From Mytilus edulis (lineage: Eukaryota; Mollusca; Bivalvia; Mytilida; Mytilidae): a DNA stretch of 64,000 nt. The stretch is taken from the NCBI RefSeq assembly GCF_963676685.1, contig NC_092345.1, positions 30,217,585 to 30,281,584 of the forward strand, read 5' to 3'. The first letter of the stretch is position 1, and each line of letters starts with the position of its first letter. Under the pieces are notes generated by a model that did no database searches, was not told the origin of the DNA, and saw only the letters and a program-made list of their open reading frames with translations. Of this stretch, positions 40,301 to 48,242 are shown in pieces. A program made the position numbers and the translations under genes.

Positions 40301-40752
40301 AACAAATATATTCATGCACCAGGCCTATGCAATGCCATAAATATACAATTTACGTGTGATAGAGGTAACAAGTGTATAATATATATATTCATAATCTCAT
40401 ACCTTAAAGAATTATAAGGATTAAACGCCATTTTAAGGAATTTATTGGTGTATAAACTGGACCAAGTCACTCACAAACATATCATAAAAGTCCGAAACTT
40501 TTATTTGTTTGTGATTGAATTGGTCAAGTTTATTCACCAATAAATTCTTTTAAAAAGGTGTTTAATCCTATAATATCCTGTGACTAACACTTAAAATTAC
40601 CAATTGTAGACAGAGCTAATGAAATAATGTACAAACAGAGAGTGGCAGAAGACAGAAAAGCTAGGCTAGGAGAACTTGCAAAGAAAAAAATTAAGGGAAA
40701 GAAAAAAGGAAAGAGTAAAGGAAAAAAGACGGAAGACAGTAAAACAAAATAG
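13317..40752 (+). CDS. Large, mostly disordered protein of unknown family, at least 16 exons
   Basis: Exons: 13317-13394, 15216-15406, 16206-16372, one ending at 22094 (start lost in the gap), 22378-22466, 24609-24779, 25892-27053, 27407-27490, 29091-29474, 30369-30454, 31125-31192, 35316-35440, 36655-36746, 37400-37474, 38844-38914, 40610-40752. All sites are GT-AG; phases agree on each side of the gap. About 1,005 residues are visible. The ATG directly follows an in-frame TAA. Features in order: acidic N-terminus (MDELADPYSSDEYG), Ser/Lys/Pro-rich segments, PPP run and Asp/Glu cluster (exon at 24609), a 387-codon charged exon, an HGHCNCPKD motif (exon at 30369), a more ordered C-terminal part (exons at 36655-38914, with HPKEWLPIEYRQLRLAERAL), and a Lys/Gly-rich tail. 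No domain, signal peptide or membrane segment was recognised, so no function is proposed. The last four exons look most conserved in character and should be used for searches. Confidence 0.85.
13520..13665. mobile_element. Miniature relative of the hAT element ends
   Basis: It begins GGCGGATCCCTGG and ends CTGGATCCGCCACTG, the terminal motif of the element at 22672-23921. Only 146 bp of C/G-rich and AT sequence lie between. A further terminal fragment (GGGATCCACCACTGC) is near 12823. It lies in the first intron of the gene at 13317. Confidence 0.65.
15584..15870 (+). repeat. Dispersed repeat, longest copy (GAGACAACTCTCC type)
   Basis: GATATAGGAAGATGTGGTAT, CCAATGAGACAACTCTCC and TACGGTCTTCAACACAGAGC are followed by A-rich runs at 15787-15800 and 15866-15890. 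The A-rich 3' end suggests a retroposed sequence. The autonomous source is not in the window. Confidence 0.75.
16757..17292 (+). mobile_element. 5' part of a tandem-core element, interrupted by insertion
   Basis: It opens with a hairpin CTGCGACTTTTGTTGCAG (16757-16774), then a short GGCGGCGG stretch, then about 150-bp units marked by TGACCTYGACYTCATTTTCATGGTTCAGTG-like text near 16930, 17085 and 17230. The unit breaks off at 17292 at a T-run and appears to resume at 21929 (TCTTATACAGTATGCAATAG). Fragments of the same family lie at 1-1170 and 30046-30250. Confidence 0.6.
17720..19562 (+). mobile_element. Family 1 element nested inside the outer copy
   Basis: It has the same 5' start AGCTCACCTGGCCC (17720), a GTCC/GTCG microsatellite (about 17765-17822), two core units, a diverged tail (19075-19530), AGGTGAGC (19530-19537), hairpin AGGGTCCTTGGACCCT (19543-19558) and terminal CTAG (19559-19562). 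The host core reads GCTGTTTTT before it and TTGGTTATTATC after it; intact units elsewhere read GCTGTTTTTGGTTATTATC, so the insertion site can be read directly. A 25-G run lies at 19225-19249. Confidence 0.75.
19225..19249 (+). repeat. Homopolymer run of 25 G
   Basis: An uninterrupted G run inside the tail of the nested element. It produces spurious poly-Gly/poly-Pro frames on both strands. Its length is likely to be unreliable in assembly. Confidence 0.9.
21962..22061. other. Assembly gap of 100 N
   Basis: Exactly 100 N, the usual placeholder for a gap of unknown size. The sequence before it belongs to a repeat and the sequence after it is exonic, so the gap hides the start of one exon and possibly more. 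Confidence 0.97.
22062..22094 (+). CDS. Gap-truncated exon of the gene at 13317
   Basis: Eleven codons (PAGMKFQTQIK) end at a good donor (AAG|GTAAAA) and join in phase 0 to the exon at 22378. The preceding visible exon ends in phase 1 at 16372, so the hidden exon part, alone or with further hidden exons, must supply the matching phase. Confidence 0.7.
22672..23921 (+). mobile_element. Internally deleted hAT-type DNA transposon
   Basis: Perfect 15-bp terminal inverted repeats CAGTGGCGGATCCAG / CTGGATCCGCCACTG bound 1,250 bp, with subterminal GGGGGTGGTCCCA repeated inverted. A 5-bp direct repeat AAGAA flanks it; hAT elements normally make 8 bp, so the duplication is unclear. An 18-C run and pyrimidine tract lie at 23120-23170. 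It is in an intron of the gene at 13317. Confidence 0.8.
22929..23922 (+). pseudogene. hAT transposase remnant with a spliced N-terminus
   Basis: A short first exon (22929-22957, MKKLTSYFE) ends at a GTAAAT donor. A plausible second exon starts at 23221 after TTTTAG with SSSCPSPKRKLEQ, a basic, Ser-rich start typical of TTF/DUF4371-type hAT transposases, and stops near 23348. A separate open stretch (23395 to about 23880) carries the family motif VIKCVILCGRQNLTLRWHRD, where a Gly usually stands in place of Trp, then ends at the terminal repeat. The catalytic C-terminal part is missing, so it cannot encode an active enzyme. Confidence 0.75.
24309..24462 (+). repeat. Internally repeated CCCGAAATCCC sequence
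   Basis: GATCCCGAAATCCCAGGCTT, AGGTCCCGAAATTCG, CGGATCCCGAAAGGG and GAGCTTAAAAACACC occur as diverged short repeats. No coding potential. It lies in an intron. Confidence 0.5.
24893..25053 (+). mobile_element. Decayed 5' end of a family 1 tandem-core element
   Basis: GAGCTCACCTAGACTGACAC and a downstream AGATGAGCT form a degenerate version of the family 1 hairpin. TTAACTTTTTCAAAAATCTT and GAACCAAACTTTG resemble the family core. No 3' end is present. Confidence 0.5.
25054..25269. mobile_element. Short inverted-repeat element, copy 1
   Basis: TACTGTAAATTCAGAAATTA at the left is matched by its complement at the right (ends 25269), and similarity continues inward through TTATTAAT. A more diverged second copy is at 43186-43407. 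No coding frame. Confidence 0.75.
27706..28681 (+). mobile_element. Tandem-core element, family 3, about 160-bp units
   Basis: After TTTTT the element starts ATACGCC, with hairpin CCCGTCTTTTAGACGGG (27711-27727) and a brief TTGTCCGTC. Four to five core units of about 160 bp follow, marked by GGGGGATTTTC near 27902, 28062, 28223 and 28383. The 3' end has GGCGTAT (28665-28671), the complement of ATACGCC, overlapping hairpin GCGTATCATACGC and followed by CTAA. No coding frame. It lies in the intron between 27490 and 29091. Confidence 0.7.
30046..30250 (+). mobile_element. Deleted copy of the 16757-type repeat
   Basis: The 5' text TTTGTCAAGAAAGCTTGACA, then TAGGGATAGTGATCCGG, corresponds to 16765-16810. 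The 3' text AAAGAAGGCGAGACATTTCA ends GTGCACTCTTG followed by T. Only about one core unit remains between them. The 3' end resembles the CTTG-type ends of other families here. Confidence 0.6.
31347..34947. mobile_element. 3.6-kb TTAA-flanked element without recognisable transposase
   Basis: TTAA + AGGGAAACTTCGC (31347-31363) mirrors GCGGAATTTCCCT + TTAA at 34931-34947; the 13-bp ends agree at 11 positions. TTAA duplications are the piggyBac hallmark. No frame inside resembles a transposase, and the longest ones (32411-32650, 32986-33177, 33375-33668) are not recognised. It fills almost the whole intron between 31192 and 35316. Confidence 0.6.
34981..35003. repeat. (GACAA)n microsatellite
   Basis: Four copies of the pentamer GACAA/ACAAG just outside the TTAA-flanked element. 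Confidence 0.85.
35759..35939. mobile_element. Short inverted-repeat element (CAGTATAACC type)
   Basis: ACAGTATAACCTGTGTTATC at the left partly mirrors GGATTAAGCAGTTTACACTG at the right. The ends resemble Tigger/pogo-type miniature elements, but the match is imperfect. Confidence 0.4.
36419..36525. mobile_element. 107-bp palindromic element
   Basis: GAAATAATTCATTGGGGCTT, then GAATATATCG, is mirrored by CGATATATTCCAGCCCCCAT, then GAATTATTTC, with few mismatches. It lies in the intron just before the exon at 36655. Confidence 0.75.
37936..38031. repeat. 32-bp tandem repeat, 3 copies
   Basis: CTAATATCTCTAAAACAAGC plus ACATTGACCTGG occurs three times; only the third copy has a change (ACTTTGACC). 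It lies in the intron between 37474 and 38844. Confidence 0.9.
40411..40574. mobile_element. 164-bp foldback element in the last intron
   Basis: ATTATAAGGATTAAACGCC at the left and its diverged complement at the right form arms of about 65 bases around a short centre. It ends 35 bases before the last exon of the gene at 13317, close to the branch-point zone. Confidence 0.75.
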
Positions 40753-40892
40753 TTGGGCATATTAAGGAAAGGGAGATTTTTAAATATCAGTGAAAATGAA
40801 TGGATGCAGAAATAAGATGAATGAGACATTGAAGATTGTGAAATATCTGTCATTTTCTCAGTACTTTTGTATTTATATTATAAATTTCAAGT

Positions 40893-40898
40893 AATAAA
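40893..40898 (+). terminator. Poly(A) signal AATAAA
   Basis: AATAAA 141 bases after the stop codon at 40750-40752, followed directly by an A-run. It fits the 3' end of the gene at 13317. Confidence 0.6.
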
Positions 40899-42611
40899 AA
40901 AAAAATCCAATATACAAAAAGGTAGACTTCATAGACAATGTTTTAGATTTAAATGGTGAGAGTTTATTATATTTTTTTCATTCAATAGACAGGTCAGGGT
41001 TTAAATATGCAATTTAATCATTCCCTCAATTGGATACTATGCAAAATTGCATTGACGCTATACATTTTAAGTATTTAGATTTTAGAATCTGTGGTTCTAT
41101 TTAGATTTTCTTATAATTATGAATCTGTTCATTAGCCTATGGAGTTAAATGTGTCATGTTTCCAATTTACTTTATGTATCAAATCTATGAAAAAAATTAT
41201 ACATGTATTCACAACTCTGAAACGGTTTTCTTGTTCCATTGAAATTTTGAAGAAGAAAAAATTTTTGCTGTTATTTTAAATTTTCAGAAGTAATTGAAAA
41301 AATTTCGTATTCTTATATAAAGCACCAAAAAAACTTTCTACCTATTACAAATTAGGCTGTGAAAGGAGATCCCGTGCTGAATTTTTTAAATGATGATTCA
41401 AAGGTGGTGTTCTTGTATTTAGGTGCTTTATTTTCTGTTAATTTTTCTGTTTGAATGATTGCTGACTAGATAAGATGCCTTCATTGGTTTGCCATATTGA
41501 ATATCTTGATGTAACAAAGATTGTTTAGTGCTGTGCACTATAAACTTTAGATTTTATATTGAAAAATCATTCATATATCCGTCCATCATATGTTCAGTAT
41601 TATTTGCACATAAAGTTTTTAATTGTCCTAGGAAAATGATTTATGTCTTTCTATGTAAGTTTGTCCCAATTATAGAAAAAAACATTCCATTTACTGATGC
41701 TGAATTGTGATGACTTGTTGATTTCAAGTTGATCTTAGTATATTTTTGATATACATGAATTTATCGTTATTTTGTGCATGTTTCCTTTGATCCTTTTTTG
41801 TGATAATTTTCATATCATGCTACACGCTTGAGATGGAAAATTATCGCTAGAAACTAAGCATGCATGTGGCGTTGCTAACGAAATTGACATGAAATTGACA
41901 ACGTGCTCATAGGTAAAATAGCGATAAAAAGATTATCATAGTTCATCTAAACTGGATTGCCTTTCTCGCTTTCGCCTGAAATCAATCTTGTTGAGATGAT
42001 CACCGATAATCTATAAATATATACATGTATATGTACTGTGGATTCAATATTATTGGCTGGACTCCATTTTTTGTGGATTTCATATTTAATGAACATGAAT
42101 TTAAATGTACAAAGAAATACCATTATTTTTATAAGCTGGTATGCAGACTTTGATCAAGACCATGAAATTAAATATCTAGGAAAATGTAATTTTTCATCCA
42201 TCCACGAAAACTGGTACCAACCAAAAACTAGTGAATCATTGTATATAATTTATGAAGGTAAGCATAACAGATGCATTCCTTTGACGTACAAAAATTCACT
42301 CTCCTACAATTGTAATCAAAATAAACAATGCAACTCTAGAAAAAAAAACTTTAAATTGTGTGATATGTTACAAAATGTAATTGTGTTAAATTGTCTGTTT
42401 ATGAGAGAAGTATTGAATATAGTAGCCGAAATTTAACAGTACATTATATTGTAAGTTATGGAATTGTCTCTATTTATATGCAATTTGACAGTGCATTCTA
42501 TACAAATTTTATTTCTTGTGAATATAATTTTATTGGAAATTGTTTTATAATGAATTCTAATGTCCTGAAGTATGATTTACAAACTATCAACAATAAAAGC
42601 TTGTAGACGTT

Positions 42612-42893
42612 TTAGGTGGTACCTAACACTACAGGGAGATAACTCTGTAAAATCAGCTAAACGTTTTAATTACGTTGTGTTGATAACGGAATATTAAGCT
42701 TCTCAATGATCAAAATTAGTGTTTGTCAAACTGCTATATAACCAGTGTATTTTTTCTGATAAAACGGTTGGTTCAAATTTTTTAAATCTTATATATTTTT
42801 GTCAAAGGTTCAAAGTAAATACTTTGTCAAAATTTTATGAAAATTAAACGAGCCAAATTAATTTAAGTGAAGGTGTTGGGTACCACCTTAAAT
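42612..42893. mobile_element. Short element with GGTGGTACC ends
   Basis: AGGTGGTACCTAACAC near 42616 and GTGTTGGGTACCACCT ending near 42890 are near-perfect inverted repeats around 250 bp of non-coding sequence. Confidence 0.7.
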
Positions 42894-43185
42894 CCTATAC
42901 AGCTTTTTACATGATGCTTGAATGAAATGGGACTTAAAAGTTATGATCATTTGTGTATTTTAGTCTGTGTTCATATATATGTTTGTGCAGTTGTGTTAAG
43001 TGTTCACCTAATATCTGTCTCATATATGTTAAAATAATGTTGTGATCCATATAAAATGTATATGCAAGTTATTAATTTTTCAAAAAGAAAAAAAAAGACA
43101 TTCACCAAGTATTCAAGAGACTTATATCCACTTTTAGTTTAATTCTCTGTTTACATTATATTGTTAAGACTGATAAAGTGGACAC

Positions 43186-43407
43186 TATCAGTTCAGAAAT
43201 TATTGCAAAAATTTTATTAATGCAAATAATGTGATTAGGTGAGTATCACAATAATAAGAACTCGATCACATTCTGATATCTGATCCATATATATATATAT
43301 CATAATGCATATTTTCCTGAAACTGCAATAATTAATGTCGCTTTTTCGTCCATTCTTCAAAAATCAAAATAATAGATACACATGATTATTTCTAAATTTA
43401 AAGTATA
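43186..43407. mobile_element. Short inverted-repeat element, copy 2
   Basis: TTCAGAAATTATTGC, TTTATTAATGCAAATAATG and the mirrored ATTATTTCTAAATTTAAAG correspond to the element at 25054-25269, with more divergence between the arms. Confidence 0.6.
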
Positions 43408-43462
43408 TAGGGTTTTTGTCTGTTATTTGTATTTTTGTCGAGTGTGTTATGAAAATATTTTT

Positions 43463-43760
43463 ATGCCCCACCTACGATAGTAGAGGGGCATTATGTTTTC
43501 TGGTCTGTGCGTCCGTTCGTCCGTCTGTTCGTCCGTCCGTTCGTTCGTTCGTCTGTCCCGCTTCAGGTTAAAGTTTTTGGTCAAGGTAGTTTTTGATGAA
43601 GTTGAAGTCCAATCGACTTCAAACTTGGTACACATGTTCCCTTTGATATGATCTTTCTAATTTTAATGCCAAATTAGAGATTTTACCCTAATTTCACGGT
43701 CCACTGAACATAGAAAATGATGTGCGAGTGGGGCATTCGTGTACTGAGGACACATTCTTG
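43463..43760 (+). mobile_element. Tandem-core-type element, family 2, single core
   Basis: TTTTT precedes ATGCCCCAC; the 5' hairpin is ATGCCCC...GGGGCAT (43463-43491). A GTCC/GTTC microsatellite lies at about 43505-43558. One core follows (AATCGACTTCAAACTTGGTA). GTGGGGCAT (43728-43736) is the complement of ATGCCCCAC, then a hairpin GTGTACTGAGGACAC (43739-43753), then an end in CTTG followed by T. It has the same plan as families 1, 3 and 4, with unrelated terminal sequences. Confidence 0.7.
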
Positions 43761-44460
43761 TTTTAGTATGCCATAATTAGGGATTTTTACCCATTCATGT
43801 TTGTTTTCTATTTTTCTATAAGAAAATTGCAGACACAAGATTTTACATTTAATTTATATAGATCAAAAGATACCCTATACTTACATACATAGTTTTCTGA
43901 TCAATAAGAAAATTGTATAGACAAGCCTGAAGTAGATCTTAGGTAACCACAATATTTTAACAAGTGGTTAGTGGATAATTTAATCGAAAGATACCCTATT
44001 TTTCTGGTCATAAGAGATGCAAGTCAAAATAGCATAGACAGGCACTTACAACAAAACATGTAGTAGATATCAGGTAACCAGATTATGGGTAACCAGTATA
44101 TAATTAGATGCCAGACAACTTAGGATGGTTACCTGATTATACAGGTAAACTAATATCTACCAACATATCAAACATCAATTGCTCTTTTTATACACTTCCT
44201 CGATTGGTTTCTCTGTTTTTAAACCATTTTTGACATATATTTTTGAACGAAAGTGATCATGTTCGTCTTGAGTGAGGATGAAACTTGATCACATGTGGGT
44301 GTGTATAAACTTTGTAATTGTGTAGGTAAAATAAGAAGAATATTGTTCATTGTTTTATCCAATTACATGTAATTAGGTTAGCATTTTAAAATGCATGTCA
44401 TGGAATTTGTAATATTATTTGCTGTTGGCCTACAAAAACAAATTTCAATCCCCTGATTCT

Positions 44461-44720
44461 TTGGGGCCTCAGTGGCAGAGTGGTCTAAGTAATTGCTGCT
44501 GTAAACACTAGCATGTCAACACTGAGGTTGTGAGATCAGCTCCGTGTTGTTCGGGTGCACTGGACTCCAATTTTAATTGACTAGGATTTTCAGTTTTCCT
44601 ATTAAAGGTCAGTGGTTTTCTCTAAGCACTCTGGCTTCCTCTACCCATAAAAATTTGCCATCCTGAAATAGCCCAAAGCTGTGCTGAAAAATGGAGTTAA
44701 AAACACATCAAAATCAAAAA
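44461..44720 (+). mobile_element. tRNA-derived SINE (Leu/Ser-like head)
   Basis: TGGCAGAGTGG (44473-44483) fits a pol III A box and GGTTGTGAGATC (44526-44537) a B box. The roughly 53-base spacing suggests a tRNA with a long variable arm, as in Leu or Ser tRNAs. The body contains TCTAAGCACTCTGGCTTCCT and the tail GAGTTAAAAACACATC, both familiar SINE features. It is not a functional tRNA gene: the cloverleaf is not preserved. Confidence 0.75.
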
Positions 44721-45759
44721 CCATGTATGCTTTTTGTTCTGAAATTCAAGGGTCTTATAACTGTCAACTTAAGCCTTTGAAGCTAGAGCAGAAATGTTTT
44801 CAAAGCTTAATTATTACTAGTATAATGTATGACTATGTTATATGTGTAGCAGATCATGCTTTTTTTCTGTTTTTATCAAAAAAGGTTTCTCTCTTTTAGA
44901 TAACAACACAAATAAAATTGAGAATTGAAATGGGAAATGTCTATCAAATAATGACTTGTAAATAAGGCCTATAAATGAAGCAGTTTTGGGGTAAAAATTG
45001 CACAAAATGCATTTAAAACCTCTTTTCTCACTGGCTTAATAGCTTAATATTTTAGGCCTTTTCTCCTTTTGAGTGTACAAACTAATTTTTTTTTTTTTTT
45101 TACATACTTTATTGAAAACTTTCACATTTGTTAGTTGGATACAGAAAGTACAGATATCTTATCCTGGCCTCGTTAAAAATTAGATTGTATATTTACAAAA
45201 CATTAGTGCAGTGAGCTGAACATTCTTCAGAGCCTACAATGTCTATATCGATTAAAATATTGCCTAAATGTATTATAAAGTTATTTGTAAACATATAAGT
45301 GCTTTTGCTATATCATGCACTATGTAAAAATTTTACTTACGAAAGTGCATTTTTTATGTACTACCATAAATATTGCATTGTCAACCTCTTTATAATTATT
45401 ACTTGCATTTATTTTTTTGTGCATTAGATGGTTGCTGTTTATATTTTACAAAATATGTAGTTTATTTTATTAGTAGATATTTTATTTATTTTTATACATA
45501 TTTATGTTTTTGTTGGTTAGAAGACAACATGGAATAAAATAATTATGAAACAAACTGTGATTCACAAATAAAATTATTTGTTGGAATATTTTTACTTATC
45601 ATTATTCTGTCATTGTGTGTATTCATTATTATTCGTTTGATACCATATTTCATGGAGTTTGTGGGTACAGCTGAACCACGAAATTAAATGTTAAACGAAT
45701 GACAACACTTTTTATAGGCTTGTATGCAGACTTTGACAAAACCATTCACCAAGTTGCTT

Positions 45760-46115
45760 TCTCTGTTGCTTGTCCCAGTTTCTGAAATGCTGCTCTTTTA
45801 TGCCGGCAAGTCACTCCAACTGCAAAAAAAACCACATGGACAGTAAAGGGAATCCCTTGCAGCCAACATTAACAGGAAAGTTCCATGTCTGCCATCCACT
45901 TTCTCTGCACTCTGCCAACGGTTCCATCATATTTTCCCCTATTTCTTTCATTGGCTTTACCACATCTCTCCTCCCAGGGAACAATCAGCTCTATAATTAC
46001 AACCTTTTTACTGTGGAAGACCAGAGAACCATGTCCAGTCCTATGTTAGTTGGTAAAATATCAGGAAATTTCAGCTTCTTTCCTAGGTCAACTTCTAACT
46101 GCCAATCTCTAGAAT
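45760..46115 (-). pseudogene. Degenerate retroelement 3' coding fragment
   Basis: On the minus strand, broken frames read RDWQLEVDLGKKLKFPDILP, then GLDMVLWSS, then VIIELIVPWEERC.KANE and later VGVTCRHKRAAFQK. This DWQL...VELTVPWE pattern is a familiar sequence downstream of reverse transcriptase in some metazoan retroelements. At least one frameshift and one stop interrupt it. The open frame on the plus strand over the same bases is a shadow. Confidence 0.6.
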
Positions 46116-48110
46116 GATTTAACATTTCTGATATGTTCTGTTCTTATGGATCTTGTAATTTCAATCTTGTCACTAAGTGCTCCATTTATAATAATCTTAC
46201 TTGATACGTTAGTGCAAATGATTTCAATCCATCTTATAAAGCTTGTTGGAAAATTTATCGCTCTTAACACTTGTATGATAAGTGTATGATACTCCACCCA
46301 ATCAAAAGCCTTTTCCTGGTCAAATGAAATTAATATACCACTTATGCCATTCAAGTCCATATACTCCAATATACTTTCTATAGATAAAAGATTGTCTGAT
46401 ATTTTTCTAGTCCTGCACCTGTTTGATTTTTATCTAATAATTTGTTTAATATTTTTGACAAGTTTTTACTTAAGAATTTGGTAAGATTTTGTAATCAACA
46501 CATAGTAGACTAATCGGTCGCCATTGTTTCATGTCTTTTCTATTACCCTTATTTTTATATATTAGTGAGATCAGTCCTGTCTTCATTGTTTCCGTGAGTT
46601 CTCCGTTTAAATACACGTTGTTCAAAACTTCCACCAGGTCTTCCCCTATTTTGTTCCAGAATTTTAAGTAAAAAGACTTTCCTATTCCATCAACTCCTGG
46701 AGATTTGTTATTTTTGAATTCCTTTAATAATTTAAAACATTCATCTTGTGTTATAAAGGTATCAAAGTTTGTTTTATCTTCTTCTGTTAATTAATTTAGA
46801 TTAAGGTCTTCTAAATAGTTTGTCATTGATTGTTGATCAATGTTTTGGGACTTATATAAATCAGAATAAAAATCTGTCACTACTTTAATCACCTCACTTT
46901 TAGATGTGCATGATTTTCCATTTTTGTCTAATACACTTTCTACATCTCATTTATCTCCTCTTTTTTCCTCTGCTTGTTTAAAGAAATCTATGTTATCTAT
47001 ATGATATCTTCTTCGTAATAATCTTTTCTTGAACGTATTATTGTTCCCATTTTTTCCTTATTTTCTAATTTAATTATAATTTCACTTAAGTTATCAATGG
47101 TGACTTGGTCAGGCTGAATTTTATTTTCTTCATTCTCAAGTTGCATATATGTTTCTTAAAGTTCTTTTCTTTCACGAGCTACTAATTGTTTTGAGAAACG
47201 TATCATCAATTCTTTAATCTTTTTCTTTCCAATTTCCCACCAATCTAAAATGTTGTAGTTACTCTTCCTTTGTTTCCAATTTATCCAAAAGTTATTTATG
47301 TATTCGGTATAAAGTTCTTTGTCCAATAAACTATCATTCATTTTCCAATAACCATTTCCCCATTTAGTTTTTTGAAGTTTCAAAGATATATATACGATCT
47401 TGTGGTCAGTATATTGATAGGGCATATGCTTAAGATCTCTTATCTTATGTTTCAATGCTTCAGATATACATATTTTGTCTATTCTAGTTTTAACACCCTT
47501 ATTACCTATAAAAGTATAACTTATTATTTTAGGATATTTATATCTATAGCTATCTAATATATTTAACATGGTACACAATTCTTTATATAACAAAATTACA
47601 GTGTTATCAAGTACAACATTTGGGTTTTTTGTATCAATTTGTTGATCAATACAGTTAAAATCTCCCAACATAATATTTCTATGTGATTCTACATTTACAC
47701 TTGCACAGTTTTCTATCATTTCTCTATAAAAAAAAAAAAAAAAGCCTTGTCCTGTGGATTTTGAAGGATTATAAATGTTCAATAGATTTATTACTTTGTC
47801 GTCAGTTTTGAAACTAGTATGTACCAATCTACCTTTCAATATATTGCTGTTAAAGTAATGGTTTGTACATTCAATATTTTATTTTTACCAAGGTTACCAC
47901 ACCTTTTGTATGTAACTCTCCTTGTGAAAAATATAATGTAAAGTCTGTATTATTTTCTAAATTGCTAATAACATGTTGCTTAATATAACCACATTCCTGC
48001 AAACAAAGGATTTCACAATCACCATAATCTCTAATGATACCATCTATTTTTGTTTCAAAACTCCTTCTAATATTCACAGTTATAATTTCAAAATACTTAA
48101 CATAAGTAGT
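46109..48110 (-). pseudogene. LINE ORF2 remnant: endonuclease and reverse transcriptase
   Basis: The endonuclease part (about 47150-48110) shows NIRRSFETKIDGIIRDYG, EILCLQECG, MLGDFNCID and YTDHKIV, the core motifs of APE-type endonucleases, with a frameshift near 47870. Reverse-transcriptase motifs follow: KSPGVDGIGKSFYLKFW and WRPISLLCVDYKI (about 46480-46730), and SFDQEKAFDWVEY (46109-46369). The style is that of L1/Tx1-like elements. Stops and frameshifts make it inactive, and the YxDD region is missing. Confidence 0.8.
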
Positions 48111-48242
48111 GTGCTATAAAGGAATGTTAGTTTAGCATGCATCATTTTAAAGTTTGAGTTGTCGGTGTTTGTACCTTTGTTTTCTCTTGTGTGTGCTCTT
48201 GCTTTTTGTCATCTCCGGTTGAATTTCTTGGCCTTTTATTTG

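Larger units (their letters stand above)
40899..45759. other. Intergenic region with short repeats
   Basis: No gene is supported. Besides the elements listed separately, GGTATGCAGACTTTGATCAA at 42138 and CTTGTATGCAGACTTTGACA at 45719 mark two copies of another dispersed repeat. The frames at 41528-41710 and 42038-42606 have no domain and overlap repeats. Confidence 0.5.

Noticed and set aside
13317..40752. Naming the plus-strand gene after a known ciliary protein
   Set aside because: No motif could be matched with confidence from memory; position next to TTC16 alone is not enough for a name.
44461..44540. Functional tRNA gene
   Set aside because: A and B boxes are present, but acceptor and anticodon stems do not pair well and a SINE body follows.
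45770..46117. Plus-strand frame of 115 codons
   Set aside because: The minus strand shows recognisable retroelement text in broken frames; the plus frame has no domain.
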